Of a stretch of 64,000 nt of DNA, positions 24,331 to 33,739 are shown piece by piece. Made by a program: the position numbers and the translations under genes. Position 1 is the first letter of the stretch; each line of letters begins with the position of its first letter. The stretch spans positions 434,001-498,000 of the forward strand of contig NZ_SMSE01000002.1 of the NCBI RefSeq assembly GCF_004354085.1, written 5' to 3'. This DNA is from Seongchinamella unica (GTDB lineage Bacteria; Pseudomonadota; Gammaproteobacteria; Pseudomonadales; Halieaceae). The notes under the pieces are model-generated. The model was given only the letters and a program-made list of their open reading frames with translations, searched no databases and was not told the origin of the DNA.

Positions 24331-25791
24331 TCAGTAAAGTGCCTGTTCCATGGCCTTGCACAGGGTCTTGAGGATTTTTATCCGGGCAAAGTATTTGCTG
24401 TTACCCGCGACCAGGGTCCAGGGCGCGTGCTCGCTGTGGGTCTGGGCGATCATCTGGTTGACCGCCGTCTCGTAGGCTGGCCATTTCTCCCGGTTGCGCC
24501 AGTCCTCGTCGGTAATTTTATGGCGCTTGTACGGCTCCTGTTCGCGGGCCCGGAACCGTGTCAGTTGTTCATCCTGGTCTATGTGGATCCAGAACTTGGC
24601 AACAATTGATCCGTGCAGAGTAAGTTCCCGTTCGAATTCATTGATTTCCCGGTAGGCACGGGACCACTCCGCCTCGGTCGCGAACCTTTCCACTCGTTCC
24701 ACCATAACGCGTCCATACCAGGATCGGTCGAAGAGGGTGGCCCGACCGTCCCGCTGCAGGCTGCGCCAGAAACGCCAGCTGTAGTGTTGGGCAAGTTCTT
24801 CGTCAGTCGGCGCCGCGATCTGTACCAGTTTGTAGAGGCGGGGATCTATCGCTCCGGTTACCCGGCGTATTGCCGAGCCCTTACCGGCACCGTCCCAGCC
24901 CTCAAACACCGCCACCAGCGAGCGCTTCTGGCGGTAGCCTTCCCAGGCAAGGTCCTGCAGCATGGCCTGGTATTTCCGCAACTGTTTCTTGTAAGCACTT
25001 TTTTCGAGGGACTTGCCCAGATCCACACTGGCCAGGGCGTTCTGTGGTTCGGGAAGCTGCTCCAGGGGTGCGGGTGGTTCAAGATTCTCAATGCGCCGGA
25101 TAACGGTATCGCGGATGATTTCCCCGGCCTTGATTTCCCGATAGTTGCGGTCCTCCCCGTCGATAATATGCCAGGGACATTGGAACGTCTGGGTGTTGCG
25201 GATTACCACCTTTGAGGTGGCCATGGCCTGTTGGTATTTGCCGACCAGTTCATAGGGGTGATCGGTAACCCGCGGGTTTTGCTGGCGTCGCGGGGCTTTT
25301 TCTTCCAGTTGCCGGCGCTGGGTCTCCTGGGAGATATGTAGCCAGAGCTTGATAACTATGGCGCCGTCATCGCTGAGCTGACGCTCGAATTCGGTGATGC
25401 GCCGGCAGAACGCCTCGACGGCCTGATCATCGATTGTCCCGTCCACCCGCTGCTGAGTCACCTGCGTGTACCAGGATCCCAGGAAAATACCGATCCGGCC
25501 CCGCTGTGGCAACTGGCGCCAGAAACGCCACAAATAGGGGCGGCTTTCCTCTTCGTCTGAGTGCTCCCAATAGGTGTTGGTCTCGATCCCACGGGGGTCC
25601 ATCCATTCGTTGAGCCGATGAACCAGCACGCCCTTGCCGGCGCCGTCCAGTCCCGCAAGCACAATGATCACCGGGTGCCGGGTATTTTCCAGGGAGAACT
25701 GGATTTCCAGCAATTGCTGGCGTAGCGCCAGCGACTGGCGTTCAAAACTCTCCTTGTCCAGAGGTGCCTGGGCTTCAAACTGGTCAAACAT
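24331..25791 (-). CDS. pap: Polyphosphate:AMP phosphotransferase (double PPK2)
   Basis: 486 residues with two PPK2 domains in tandem. The first Walker A is LAGLDGAGKG near residue 46, the second FEGWDGAGKG near 300. Walker B is intact in the second half (FDRSWYGR, near 354) but changed in the first (FLGSWYT, lacking the Asp and Arg). Two-domain PPK2 proteins convert AMP to ADP with polyphosphate as donor, and the C-terminal half is taken as the catalytic one. Cytoplasmic, linked to phosphate storage and energy balance. The gene converges on plsC-DUF1145 and is divergent from the methyltransferase-tamAB unit. Confidence 0.93.
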   Translation of the reverse strand: MFDQFEAQAPLDKESFERQSLALRQQLLEIQFSLENTRHPVIIVLAGLDGAGKGVLVHRLNEWMDPRGIETNTYWEHSDEEESRPYLWRFWRQLPQRGRIGIFLGSWYTQVTQQRVDGTIDDQAVEAFCRRITEFERQLSDDGAIVIKLWLHISQETQRRQLEEKAPRRQQNPRVTDHPYELVGKYQQAMATSKVVIRNTQTFQCPWHIIDGEDRNYREIKAGEIIRDTVIRRIENLEPPAPLEQLPEPQNALASVDLGKSLEKSAYKKQLRKYQAMLQDLAWEGYRQKRSLVAVFEGWDGAGKGSAIRRVTGAIDPRLYKLVQIAAPTDEELAQHYSWRFWRSLQRDGRATLFDRSWYGRVMVERVERFATEAEWSRAYREINEFERELTLHGSIVAKFWIHIDQDEQLTRFRAREQEPYKRHKITDEDWRNREKWPAYETAVNQMIAQTHSEHAPWTLVAGNSKYFARIKILKTLCKAMEQALY

Positions 25792-25859
25792 GGGTCGAGC
25801 CGCTTCCCGAACGCGAGTGAAGTGAATACTTTAACGTATTTTTGCCCCCGCGAAGCGAC

Positions 25860-25865
25860 TATAAT
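25860..25865 (+). promoter_or_regulatory. Candidate -10 element of the methyltransferase-tamAB unit
   Basis: A perfect TATAAT sits 12 bases before the AAGGAG Shine-Dalgarno of the methyltransferase gene. No good -35 is present at 16-18 bases, so the promoter is only partly supported. Confidence 0.4.
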
Positions 25866-25889
25866 TGGAGCTCTAGAAGGAGCTTCACT

Positions 25890-26510
25890 ATGGGCATTTA
25901 CGAGAAATATATTCTTCCTCGCATGATCAACTGCGCCTGCAGCACCAGGCCGATGATGAAACAGCGGGAAAAAGTGGTTCCCGCGGCGTCGGGCACGGTT
26001 CTGGAGATCGGTATCGGCACCGGACTGAATCTGCCTTACTACGACCCGGCGAAGGTGAAAAAGGTGATCGGCCTTGATCCATCGGAGAAGTCCTGGGAAC
26101 TGGCCGCAAAACGGGCAGCCAACCTGGACTTTGAAGTGGAATTTATTGGTTTACCCGGTGAGCAGATTCCTTTGCCGGATGACAGCGTGGACACCGTTTT
26201 GGTGACCTATGCGCTGTGCACGATCCCGGATCCGGTGACCGCCCTGCAGGGCATGTCGCGGGTATTGCGCCCCGGGGGCGAACTCATGTTCTGTGAGCAC
26301 GGCATCGCGCCCGATCACTCAGTGCAGCGCTGGCAGGCCAGGATTAACCCGGCATGGCGGGCCATTTGCGGGGGCTGTAATCTCAACCGGGACATACCCA
26401 CACTGTTGCAGCAGGCCGGCTTCGCCATGAACACGCTGGAGCAGGCGTATATTCCCGGGACGCCAAGATTTGCCGGCTACAACTATTGGGGCGGTGCAAG
26501 GGCGGTTTGA
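25890..26510 (+). CDS. Class I SAM-dependent methyltransferase
   Basis: 206 residues, start at an ATG with AAGGAG 7 bases upstream (a longer extension is rejected). SAM-binding motif I is VLEIGIGTGLN near residue 36, motif II has DPSEKSW, and the family continues with VLVTYALCTIPDP and VLRPGGELMFCEHG. This is the Methyltransf_11/UbiE-like group often found as small orphan methyltransferases in gammaproteobacteria. A short Cys-rich N-terminus (NCACS) is seen. The substrate is unknown. Its stop overlaps the tamA start (TTGA), so it is co-translated with the TAM genes. Confidence 0.85.
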   Translation: MGIYEKYILPRMINCACSTRPMMKQREKVVPAASGTVLEIGIGTGLNLPYYDPAKVKKVIGLDPSEKSWELAAKRAANLDFEVEFIGLPGEQIPLPDDSVDTVLVTYALCTIPDPVTALQGMSRVLRPGGELMFCEHGIAPDHSVQRWQARINPAWRAICGGCNLNRDIPTLLQQAGFAMNTLEQAYIPGTPRFAGYNYWGGARAV

Positions 26511-28264
26511 GGCAGCTGTTGCGATATCCTGCCTTATTGTTGATCGTTCTGGCCGCCCTGTGTGCGCTGCCTGCCCGGGCCCAACTGCTTGCGGTCACTC
26601 TGGACGGACTGGACGGAGAGCTGCGGGAGAACGCCCTGGCCTGGCTGGGTGACCCACCCAATACCCCCCAGGCGCGAACCAACTATCTGTACTCGGCCCG
26701 GCGCAAGGTGGAGCAAAGCCTGCAGGCACTGGGATACTACCGGGCCGACGTCGACCTGAATCTGAAGCGCGCCCCTGATACCTGGACGCTGTCAATCACC
26801 GTGGAACCCGGTGAGCCAGTTGTGTACGGCAATGTGGATGTGCGCATCAGCGGCGATGCGGATACCGATCCGACGTTTACCAAACTGTTACAGCAATCGC
26901 CACTGAAACCCGGCGAGGTTCTCAATCACGCGGTCTACGAGAAATTCCGGCGCAGCATCAGTAACCTGGGGCAGCGCAGAGGGTATTTTGATGGCGTCTT
27001 TAGCGAGGCCCGTATTGCGGTGGAGCCGGTCAGCGGCCTGGCCGATGTCTCACTGCACTATGAGAGCGGCTCCCGCTTTGTCTTTGGCCCCCTCAGTTAC
27101 GACCAGGATATCGTCAAGCCGGGGTTGCTGGAGCCGTTGTTGCAGACCCCGGTCGGCGAGCCCTACGAACAGCAAAAACTGCAGGAAACGCAGGCCAGGT
27201 TGCAGCGCACCGGGTACTTTTCCACCGTCATTCTGCGGCCCCAGGCAAATGCCGCCACTGATGGCCAGGTGCCTCTGACACTGGACCTCTTTCCCGCCAA
27301 GCGGCACAGCATTAATGTCGGTGTTGGCTTCAGTACCGATACCCAGGAGCGTGTTTCCCTGACCTGGCGCACTCCGCGTATCAACCGCCATGGACACAGC
27401 CAGGAATCCCGGTTGCAGTATTCCCGGATCAATCCGAGTGGCCGTGTGACCTACAACATCCCGCTATCGGACCCGCTTAACGATGTGCTGCAACTGACCG
27501 CCAGGGTAGAGGATAACGAGTTTGGCGACCTCGACAGCATCCAGCAGGAGCTGGGCACACGTCGGGAAATCAAGCGTGGCGAGTGGGTGCGCAGTTACTC
27601 CCTGCGGGCATTGAATGAGTCCTGGAAGGCACAGGGGCTGGATCGCGAGAACGATTACCTGCTGCCGGGATTTTCCCTCTCCCAGCGGGTTCACCGGGGC
27701 GCCCTGGTGAACCCCACGGGCGGATTCAGCCAATGGTACCGCGTCGAACTGGGGTCGCAGGAACTGGGGTCCGATGTGGACCTGTTGCGTCTCACCGCCG
27801 ACTACGGTTTCATCCATACGCTTGCCGAACGCCACCGGCTGGTGTTTCGCGGCGATATCGGTGCCGTATTTCTCGACGCAGGTGAGCGAGATCAGCTGGC
27901 GCCATCGCTCAACTTTTTTGCCGGCGGTAACCAGAGTATTCGCGGTTACAGTTACCAGTCCATCGGCAACGAGGCCACGTTTATCGCGGACGATGGCGAA
28001 GAAGTGACCCTGGTGATAGGTGGCGATCGCCTGCTCATCGGCAGTGCCGAGTACCAGTACAGTTTCAACAAGAACTGGCGTGGCGCCCTGTTTATCGACG
28101 CGGGCGATGCGTTTGACGAGGGGCAGTTTGAGGCCAGCGTCGGCGCCGGCTTCGGTGTCCATTATGTCACCCCGATCGGCGCCATCAGGCTGGATCTGGC
28201 CAACCCGGTAACCGATGACAACCCGTCCTGGCGCTTCCACCTGTCGATAGGAGCCGAATTTTGA
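26507..28264 (+). CDS. tamA: TamA, Omp85-type outer-membrane assembly factor
   Basis: 585 residues from a TTG that overlaps the methyltransferase stop. It gives a proper signal peptide (MRQLLRYPALLLIVLAALCA). Three POTRA domains occupy about 25-260 and a 16-strand Omp85 barrel about 280-585, with the Omp85 motif region GGNQSIRGYSYQSIG and the terminal FHLSIGAEF. Length fits TamA (E. coli 577). It works with TamB in assembly of outer-membrane proteins and, by recent work, in phospholipid transport. The upstream TTG at 26486 is possible but lacks a better ribosome site. Confidence 0.92.
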   Translation: MRQLLRYPALLLIVLAALCALPARAQLLAVTLDGLDGELRENALAWLGDPPNTPQARTNYLYSARRKVEQSLQALGYYRADVDLNLKRAPDTWTLSITVEPGEPVVYGNVDVRISGDADTDPTFTKLLQQSPLKPGEVLNHAVYEKFRRSISNLGQRRGYFDGVFSEARIAVEPVSGLADVSLHYESGSRFVFGPLSYDQDIVKPGLLEPLLQTPVGEPYEQQKLQETQARLQRTGYFSTVILRPQANAATDGQVPLTLDLFPAKRHSINVGVGFSTDTQERVSLTWRTPRINRHGHSQESRLQYSRINPSGRVTYNIPLSDPLNDVLQLTARVEDNEFGDLDSIQQELGTRREIKRGEWVRSYSLRALNESWKAQGLDRENDYLLPGFSLSQRVHRGALVNPTGGFSQWYRVELGSQELGSDVDLLRLTADYGFIHTLAERHRLVFRGDIGAVFLDAGERDQLAPSLNFFAGGNQSIRGYSYQSIGNEATFIADDGEEVTLVIGGDRLLIGSAEYQYSFNKNWRGALFIDAGDAFDEGQFEASVGAGFGVHYVTPIGAIRLDLANPVTDDNPSWRFHLSIGAEF

Positions 28265-31200
28265 AGCTTCTGGCCTGGGTGGCGGCACTGCTGCTGCTAC
28301 TGTGTTTGCTGCTCGTGACGCTGCCTTTCTCCAGCATTGGCACCCGGACCCTGGTGTTGGGGCTTAACCAGACCGGTCTGGTACAGGTGGATTACGGCAG
28401 CGGCAGCCTGTTCGGTGAACTTGAGTTAACGCGGGTGGGCCTGCAACTGGATACTGTCGAACTGACGCTGGAGGGCGTGGACACCCACCTGGACATCGAC
28501 TGTTTCTGGCAAAGCGCATTCTGCTTCGACGAATTGCGCGTCCAGTCCCTGCGCCTTGAGGTCACCGAGGGTGAAAGCGAGCTCAACCGGGCTGACCCGG
28601 AATTAATTGAGATCCCCTTCATCTACCGAGCGCCCGACCTGCAGGTGGCGCAGCTGTATATCGGATGGCCCGGAGGGCGCTGGCAACAGGAAAACCTTGT
28701 CGCTGACCTGCAACTGGCGGAGTCCGTACTGGAAGTGTTTTCCCTGAACGTGAACTCACCCGGTTTGTTTATCGACGCCGGCGACAGTGTCGACGACGGT
28801 TATCAGGGGTTTGAGCCGCCGGCCATTTACATGCCCCTGGAACTTGTCGTCCGCAACCTGGAGATGACCGATGCGCAAGTCCATGTCGGTGAACAGGCGC
28901 AGCAGATTGATCGACTCTCGCTAACGGCTTCCTGGCGGGAGTATGCACTGCAACTGACAGAGCTGACAGTGAACAGCGAATCACTGGGCCGGGCCTCGGT
29001 CCAGGGCAGGGTGCAATTCGAGGACGACTGGGGATTGTCCCTGGCCGCTGATTTGACACTGGCCGATAGTGGGGGCGAACTGCTGGCGCGACGGCCGATG
29101 CAACTTGGCGTACAGGGCGACCTGCGGCAACTGATGGTTGACTTGACAGCCACCGGCGACCCGGGGCTGGCCGTCGAATTGCAGGCCAATGTGCTGGCGG
29201 CGGGCCTGCCTTTCGACGGCGGTGTCACTGCCCGCTGGCCCGCTGCGACCAGTCTGGGAGAGATACTGGCAAGCGGTGGATACTGGGGCCAACTGGTATT
29301 GACTGGCCCGGTAACAGGCCGCTTCGAGGGCACGCTGGAGACCCAGCAGTTTAACCTGATTGCCGGTGCCACAGGACTTGGCTATGCAGCTTTGCAGCTG
29401 CAGGTCGCCGGATCCCTGTCAGGCACCGAGCTCGAACTGGGCTTGGTGGACCTCACCGATCGCGACAGCCAGAGTCAATTGCAGGCGACCGGTGTGTTGA
29501 ACTGGGGGCGGGACTGGAACCTGGTCGCCGACGTCAGTTCTCCGGGTCTTGCGTTGCCTGGCTCTGAGGGGCGTTCGGCGGGAAGCCTGGCGGGCACTCT
29601 GAAGCTGTTACTGGCCGGTAATCAGGAGTCCTGGTCGCTGCGCTGGAAAGAACTGGATATCGCCGGCGACTATCTGGGCCTGCCGGCGGTCGCCCACGGT
29701 GAGGGGGGGATTAATTCGCAGCTGCAGCTACTGCCCGGGGAAACGCAACTCGATGCCAATGGCGCCAGACTCAAGGTGCGTGCCGGGGAGGGGGTTGGAG
29801 CCGCCCGGCTGCAATTTCAGCTGGACGACCTGGGGCGCTGGATAGCGGGCGCCCAGGGCCGGATTGAGATCACCGGCAGCGGAACCCTGGGCCGTGAAGA
29901 GCTGCAATTGCGAGGACATGCAGAAAACATCCAGTTACAGGGTGTAGACCTGGGGCGCGTCAATCTCGACCTGGACTATGCGGGCAAGGAGCAGCGCCTG
30001 GCCGCCAGCTTGCAGGCGCCTGCCATTGGCAGTAGCGGTTACGAACTGCGGGAAGTGGCCCTGGTGGTGGATGGCTCATTCGCCAGCCATCGGCTGCAGC
30101 TGACATCCGCCGGGGATGTTAGCGGCACCCTGCAAGTTGAGGGCACAGTGGCCTCGGGCCAGTGGTCCGGCCAGCTGGCGCCGGCCCGGCTGGCGACGGG
30201 TTCGGGTGACTGGTTGCTGGAGGAAACGGTCGGGCTGGGGTGGTTAGCTGAAATGAACCAACTCGCTGTCGCGCCCCACTGCTGGCGCCACAGTGAATTC
30301 AGCCTCTGCGCCGGCCCCGCCGGCATTGGCGGCAGTGGTAACCTCAACCTGGACCTGGTGGGCAATGTTCGCGCCTTCAACGGCCTGCTACCACGTGGGT
30401 TCCGGATTGGTGGCCAGCTCGATGCCAGCCTCGATGCGGCCTGGCAGCCCGGGGAACGGATGCAGCTGGAGGCCGCCGTAAAGGCCCGCGACATGCGCGC
30501 CACCCGCCACTACGGCCTGGGCGAGCGGGTAAGTGTGGAGTGGCAGGCGATGGATTTGATGCTGGCGCGCCAGGACGACGACAGCCTGGCAGTGACCGGC
30601 GCCATTATCCGGGACAACCTGCAGGTACTCACGCTGGACGGATCACTGCCTGCGAGCGCCCAGGGCACCATCGCAGGGAGCCTTACCCTCGACAGTCTGC
30701 AACTTTCAATGCTGTCGCCATGGGTGACGGAGTTGGCCGAACTGGGGGGTTCCCTGTCCGGTGAACTGGTGTTGTCCGGAACGCCGCTGGAGCCGCTGGC
30801 GACAGGAAACCTGCGGCTACGGGATGGGCGCATGGTGGCGGTAGCGAATCCAACGGTGCTCTCGGATCTCGCCCTGGATTTGCGCCTCGACGGTGAACAG
30901 GCTGAACTGGCGGGCACGGCGAACCTGGGCGAGGGTGCGATTGCCCTGCAGGGGCAAATCACCACCCAGCCGCAACTGCAGGTGCAGTTGACGGTGAACG
31001 GCGAGCGTCACCTGATTTTGCTGCCCCCGGCTTCGGAAGTGCTGGTGTCCGAGGAATTGACCTTGTTTATGACCGAAGAGTTACTCGATGTGCAGGGTGA
31101 GGTCCAGGTTCATGAAGGCGTATTGAGACACGAGGAATTGCCTGCTGGCAGTGTCGGCATGTCACGGGAAGTCGTGGTGGTCGACACGCGGGGCAATGTG

Positions 31201-31929
31201 ATCACACAGGAGCGACAGTTCGATCTCAGCGCGGATGTCTGGGTGCGGATAAAGGACCGCTTTCAGGTGGAGGGCGAGGGCTTGCGGGCGACCCTGGGAG
31301 GCGATCTGCGCGTGGTGGCCGAACGGGGCAAGGACCCTCAGGTGTTTGGCAATCTCAACCTGATCGGGGGTGAGCTTGAGGCTTATCGCCAGCGTCTGCA
31401 GATTCGCAGCGGCACTATTGCCTTTTCCGGGCCGATAGACAACCCGGCACTGAACATCACCGCAGAGCGGGATATTCGCGCAGACAACGTCTCCGTGGGG
31501 GCGCGCCTGCAGGGCACGCTGGATGAACCGGTGCTGGAGGTGTATTCGGATCCGGTCATGCCACAGGGTGAAGTCATGTCCTACCTGGTGCGGGGCAGGG
31601 GCCTGGATGCCGGTGCCGGGGCGGATGGTACCGCGCTGGCGCTGTCGATGGGAGCCAGTGTCGTCAACAGGAGCGGAATCGTCGACCAGCTGAACCGCTT
31701 GCCCCTGATCAACGATGTGGCCTTCGGCGCCAGTGGCGATGAGGATGACACCGCCGCCACAGTCAGTGGCTACATAGGAAACCGGTTATACCTGTCCTTC
31801 GGGCGCGGGCTCTACCAGCCCATTAACGTGTTGACTGCTCGATTATACCTGCAGAGCAGACTGTGGCTGGAAGTGGTCAGCGAACTCGAAAATTCCGCTG
31901 ACCTCTACTACTCCTTCGACATTGACTGA
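28261..31929 (+). CDS. tamB: TamB, AsmA-like bridge protein of the TAM complex
   Basis: 1222 residues from a TTG overlapping the tamA stop (TTGA). An N-terminal membrane anchor (about residues 3-22) is followed by a very long beta-helical/taco-like region of repeated amphipathic strands rich in Leu, Gly and Asp. The C-terminal DUF490/TamB domain (about 880-1222) includes GNLNLIGGELEAYRQRLQIR and ends with a DLYYSFDID barrel-contacting strand. AsmA-like proteins form lipid-conducting grooves between the membranes. Gene order and the overlap with tamA are standard. Confidence 0.93.
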   Translation: MKLLAWVAALLLLLCLLLVTLPFSSIGTRTLVLGLNQTGLVQVDYGSGSLFGELELTRVGLQLDTVELTLEGVDTHLDIDCFWQSAFCFDELRVQSLRLEVTEGESELNRADPELIEIPFIYRAPDLQVAQLYIGWPGGRWQQENLVADLQLAESVLEVFSLNVNSPGLFIDAGDSVDDGYQGFEPPAIYMPLELVVRNLEMTDAQVHVGEQAQQIDRLSLTASWREYALQLTELTVNSESLGRASVQGRVQFEDDWGLSLAADLTLADSGGELLARRPMQLGVQGDLRQLMVDLTATGDPGLAVELQANVLAAGLPFDGGVTARWPAATSLGEILASGGYWGQLVLTGPVTGRFEGTLETQQFNLIAGATGLGYAALQLQVAGSLSGTELELGLVDLTDRDSQSQLQATGVLNWGRDWNLVADVSSPGLALPGSEGRSAGSLAGTLKLLLAGNQESWSLRWKELDIAGDYLGLPAVAHGEGGINSQLQLLPGETQLDANGARLKVRAGEGVGAARLQFQLDDLGRWIAGAQGRIEITGSGTLGREELQLRGHAENIQLQGVDLGRVNLDLDYAGKEQRLAASLQAPAIGSSGYELREVALVVDGSFASHRLQLTSAGDVSGTLQVEGTVASGQWSGQLAPARLATGSGDWLLEETVGLGWLAEMNQLAVAPHCWRHSEFSLCAGPAGIGGSGNLNLDLVGNVRAFNGLLPRGFRIGGQLDASLDAAWQPGERMQLEAAVKARDMRATRHYGLGERVSVEWQAMDLMLARQDDDSLAVTGAIIRDNLQVLTLDGSLPASAQGTIAGSLTLDSLQLSMLSPWVTELAELGGSLSGELVLSGTPLEPLATGNLRLRDGRMVAVANPTVLSDLALDLRLDGEQAELAGTANLGEGAIALQGQITTQPQLQVQLTVNGERHLILLPPASEVLVSEELTLFMTEELLDVQGEVQVHEGVLRHEELPAGSVGMSREVVVVDTRGNVITQERQFDLSADVWVRIKDRFQVEGEGLRATLGGDLRVVAERGKDPQVFGNLNLIGGELEAYRQRLQIRSGTIAFSGPIDNPALNITAERDIRADNVSVGARLQGTLDEPVLEVYSDPVMPQGEVMSYLVRGRGLDAGAGADGTALALSMGASVVNRSGIVDQLNRLPLINDVAFGASGDEDDTAATVSGYIGNRLYLSFGRGLYQPINVLTARLYLQSRLWLEVVSELENSADLYYSFDID

Positions 31930-31941
31930 CCCCGGGGCGAT

Positions 31942-32586
31942 TCAGGCCGGGTTGGGCAGGACATAGAGCTCCACCCGGCGGTTCTGTGCTCGCCCGGCGG
32001 CAGTGCCGTTATCGGCGATGGGCTGATCAAAACCCATACCCTGCACCAGCATGCGGCTACGGGCCACCTGCCGTGTTACCAGGTAATCGGCCACGCTGGC
32101 GGCGCGGCGCTCCGACAGCGACTGGTTGTACTGGCGGCTGCCGGTATTGTCGGTGTGACCGCTGACTCTAAGGGTGGTATCCCCGTATTTTGCCAGCACC
32201 TGGCCGACAGAGTTGAGTACCGGATAAAAGCTGCCGCGCAGATTGTAGGAATCGGTTTCAAAGGTGATGTTGCCGGGCATGATCAGGCGGATGTTGTCCC
32301 CCTCACGAACGACCTGTACGCCGGTACCCTGGAGCTCTTCCCGCAGCTTTGCTTCCTGTACGTCCATATAGGCACCGACGCCGGCGCCGACGATGCCGCA
32401 CCCCAGGGCCGCATTGCGCGCGTGCTTGCCGGAGTCTATCGCGCCTACCAGGCCGCAGACCGCAGCCGCGCCGGCACCATAGGTAGCGGCTTTGCTGGCC
32501 TGTTGGTCGCCGGTGTAGGGGTTGGTGGTACAGGCCGCGAGCACAGTTGCAGCGGTAATCGCGGTAAGGGGTAATAATGAGCGCAT
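31942..32586 (-). CDS. OmpA family outer-membrane lipoprotein
   Basis: 214 residues starting at the ATG with AGGAG upstream. Lipobox LAAC has its Cys at about 19, so the protein is lipidated. Next is a glycine-zipper-like stretch (AATYGAGAAAVCGLVGAIDS, about 33-60). The C-terminal OmpA domain (about 100-214) has the peptidoglycan-binding signature VSGHTDNTGSRQYNQSLSERR and NRRVELYV. This layout (glycine zipper plus OmpA) links outer membrane and peptidoglycan, as in YiaD-type proteins. It converges on tamB with 12 bases between the stops. Confidence 0.9.
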   Translation of the reverse strand: MRSLLPLTAITAATVLAACTTNPYTGDQQASKAATYGAGAAAVCGLVGAIDSGKHARNAALGCGIVGAGVGAYMDVQEAKLREELQGTGVQVVREGDNIRLIMPGNITFETDSYNLRGSFYPVLNSVGQVLAKYGDTTLRVSGHTDNTGSRQYNQSLSERRAASVADYLVTRQVARSRMLVQGMGFDQPIADNGTAAGRAQNRRVELYVLPNPA

Positions 32587-32737
32587 CGAATGGATTCTCC
32601 TGGTGGTTCGCTTGTTCGACAGTGTTTCGCTGTTGTTGTTCTGTAAATGATTGTTAAAAATAATAACGCTTTCACACTGGTGTATTGAAAGGCATTTCTG
32701 TAGTTTTGTGGTGATTGTAACCCTTTCGGAACTATCA

Positions 32738-33739
32738 ATGGATCCCCTCACTCAAGGCACCCTGGGCGCAGCGCTACCCCAGGCGACTGCTGATCGACGG
32801 CTCGCGGGCAGTGCCGCACTGCTTGGCTTTTTAGCCGGCATGGCACCGGATCTCGATGTGCTGATTCGTTCGCCATCGGATCCACTGCTGTTTCTGGAGT
32901 ATCACCGGCACTTTACCCACGCGCTGATTTTCATTCCTTTCGGAGGGGCGATTTGTGCGCTGGTATTACATGTTCTGCTTGGCCGGCGCCGGGGGCTGTC
33001 CCTGGGGCAAAGCTGGTTGTTCTGTACTTTGGGTTACGGGACCCACGCGGTGCTGGACGCCTGTACCACCTATGGCACCATGCTGCTCTGGCCATTCAGT
33101 GACGAACGCTTTGCCTGGAACACGATCTCGGTGATCGATCCTCTTTTCACCCTGCCGCTGCTGCTGGCGGTGGTGCTGGCTGCGATCTGGCGCAAGCCGG
33201 TGCTGGCTCGTTACGGTCTGGCGTGGGCCGTGCTCTACATGGGCCTCGGGCTGGTGCAGCGGGACGCGGCAGTGGCGATGGGCTACGAACTGGCGGCAGA
33301 GCGTGGTCACCAGCCCCTGAGACTGGAGGCGAAGCCCAGTTTTGCCAATATCCTGCTGTGGAAAACCGTGTATGAGACCGAAGACCGGTATTACGTGGAC
33401 GCGGTGCGGGCCACCGTCAGGCCCCGGGTTTACGCTGGCAGTTCGGTGGAGAAACTGGTGCTGGACAGGGACATGCCCTGGCTGGACCCGCAGTCCCAGC
33501 AGGCCCGGGATGTGGAGCGCTTCCGCTGGTTCAGTAACGGCTACATCGCCAGGGACCCGGTCTATAGCAACCGGGTAATTGATATACGCTATTCCCTGTT
33601 GCCCAACCAGATTGACCCCCTGTGGAGTATCGAGCTCAAGCCCGGCGCAGCGCCCCGCGACCACGTGCTTTATCGCACTCACAGGGAAGGCGGCCGGGAG
33701 CGGGTGCCGATGATGTGGGATATGATTACCGGCCGCTGA
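32738..33739 (+). CDS. YdjM-like (DUF457) membrane-bound metal-dependent hydrolase
   Basis: 333 residues from an ATG with a weak site; an extension upstream into the AT-rich spacer is rejected. The N-terminal domain holds MAPDLDVL and HRHFTHAL (His/Asp residues thought to bind metal) and LDACTTYGTMLLWPF. Four hydrophobic helices lie between about 25 and 190. The soluble C-terminal part (about 200-333) is less conserved. This is the YdjM/YfhO-type hydrolase family named from sequence motifs; E. coli YdjM is a LexA-regulated inner-membrane protein, but no substrate is known. Confidence 0.85.
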   Translation: MDPLTQGTLGAALPQATADRRLAGSAALLGFLAGMAPDLDVLIRSPSDPLLFLEYHRHFTHALIFIPFGGAICALVLHVLLGRRRGLSLGQSWLFCTLGYGTHAVLDACTTYGTMLLWPFSDERFAWNTISVIDPLFTLPLLLAVVLAAIWRKPVLARYGLAWAVLYMGLGLVQRDAAVAMGYELAAERGHQPLRLEAKPSFANILLWKTVYETEDRYYVDAVRATVRPRVYAGSSVEKLVLDRDMPWLDPQSQQARDVERFRWFSNGYIARDPVYSNRVIDIRYSLLPNQIDPLWSIELKPGAAPRDHVLYRTHREGGRERVPMMWDMITGR

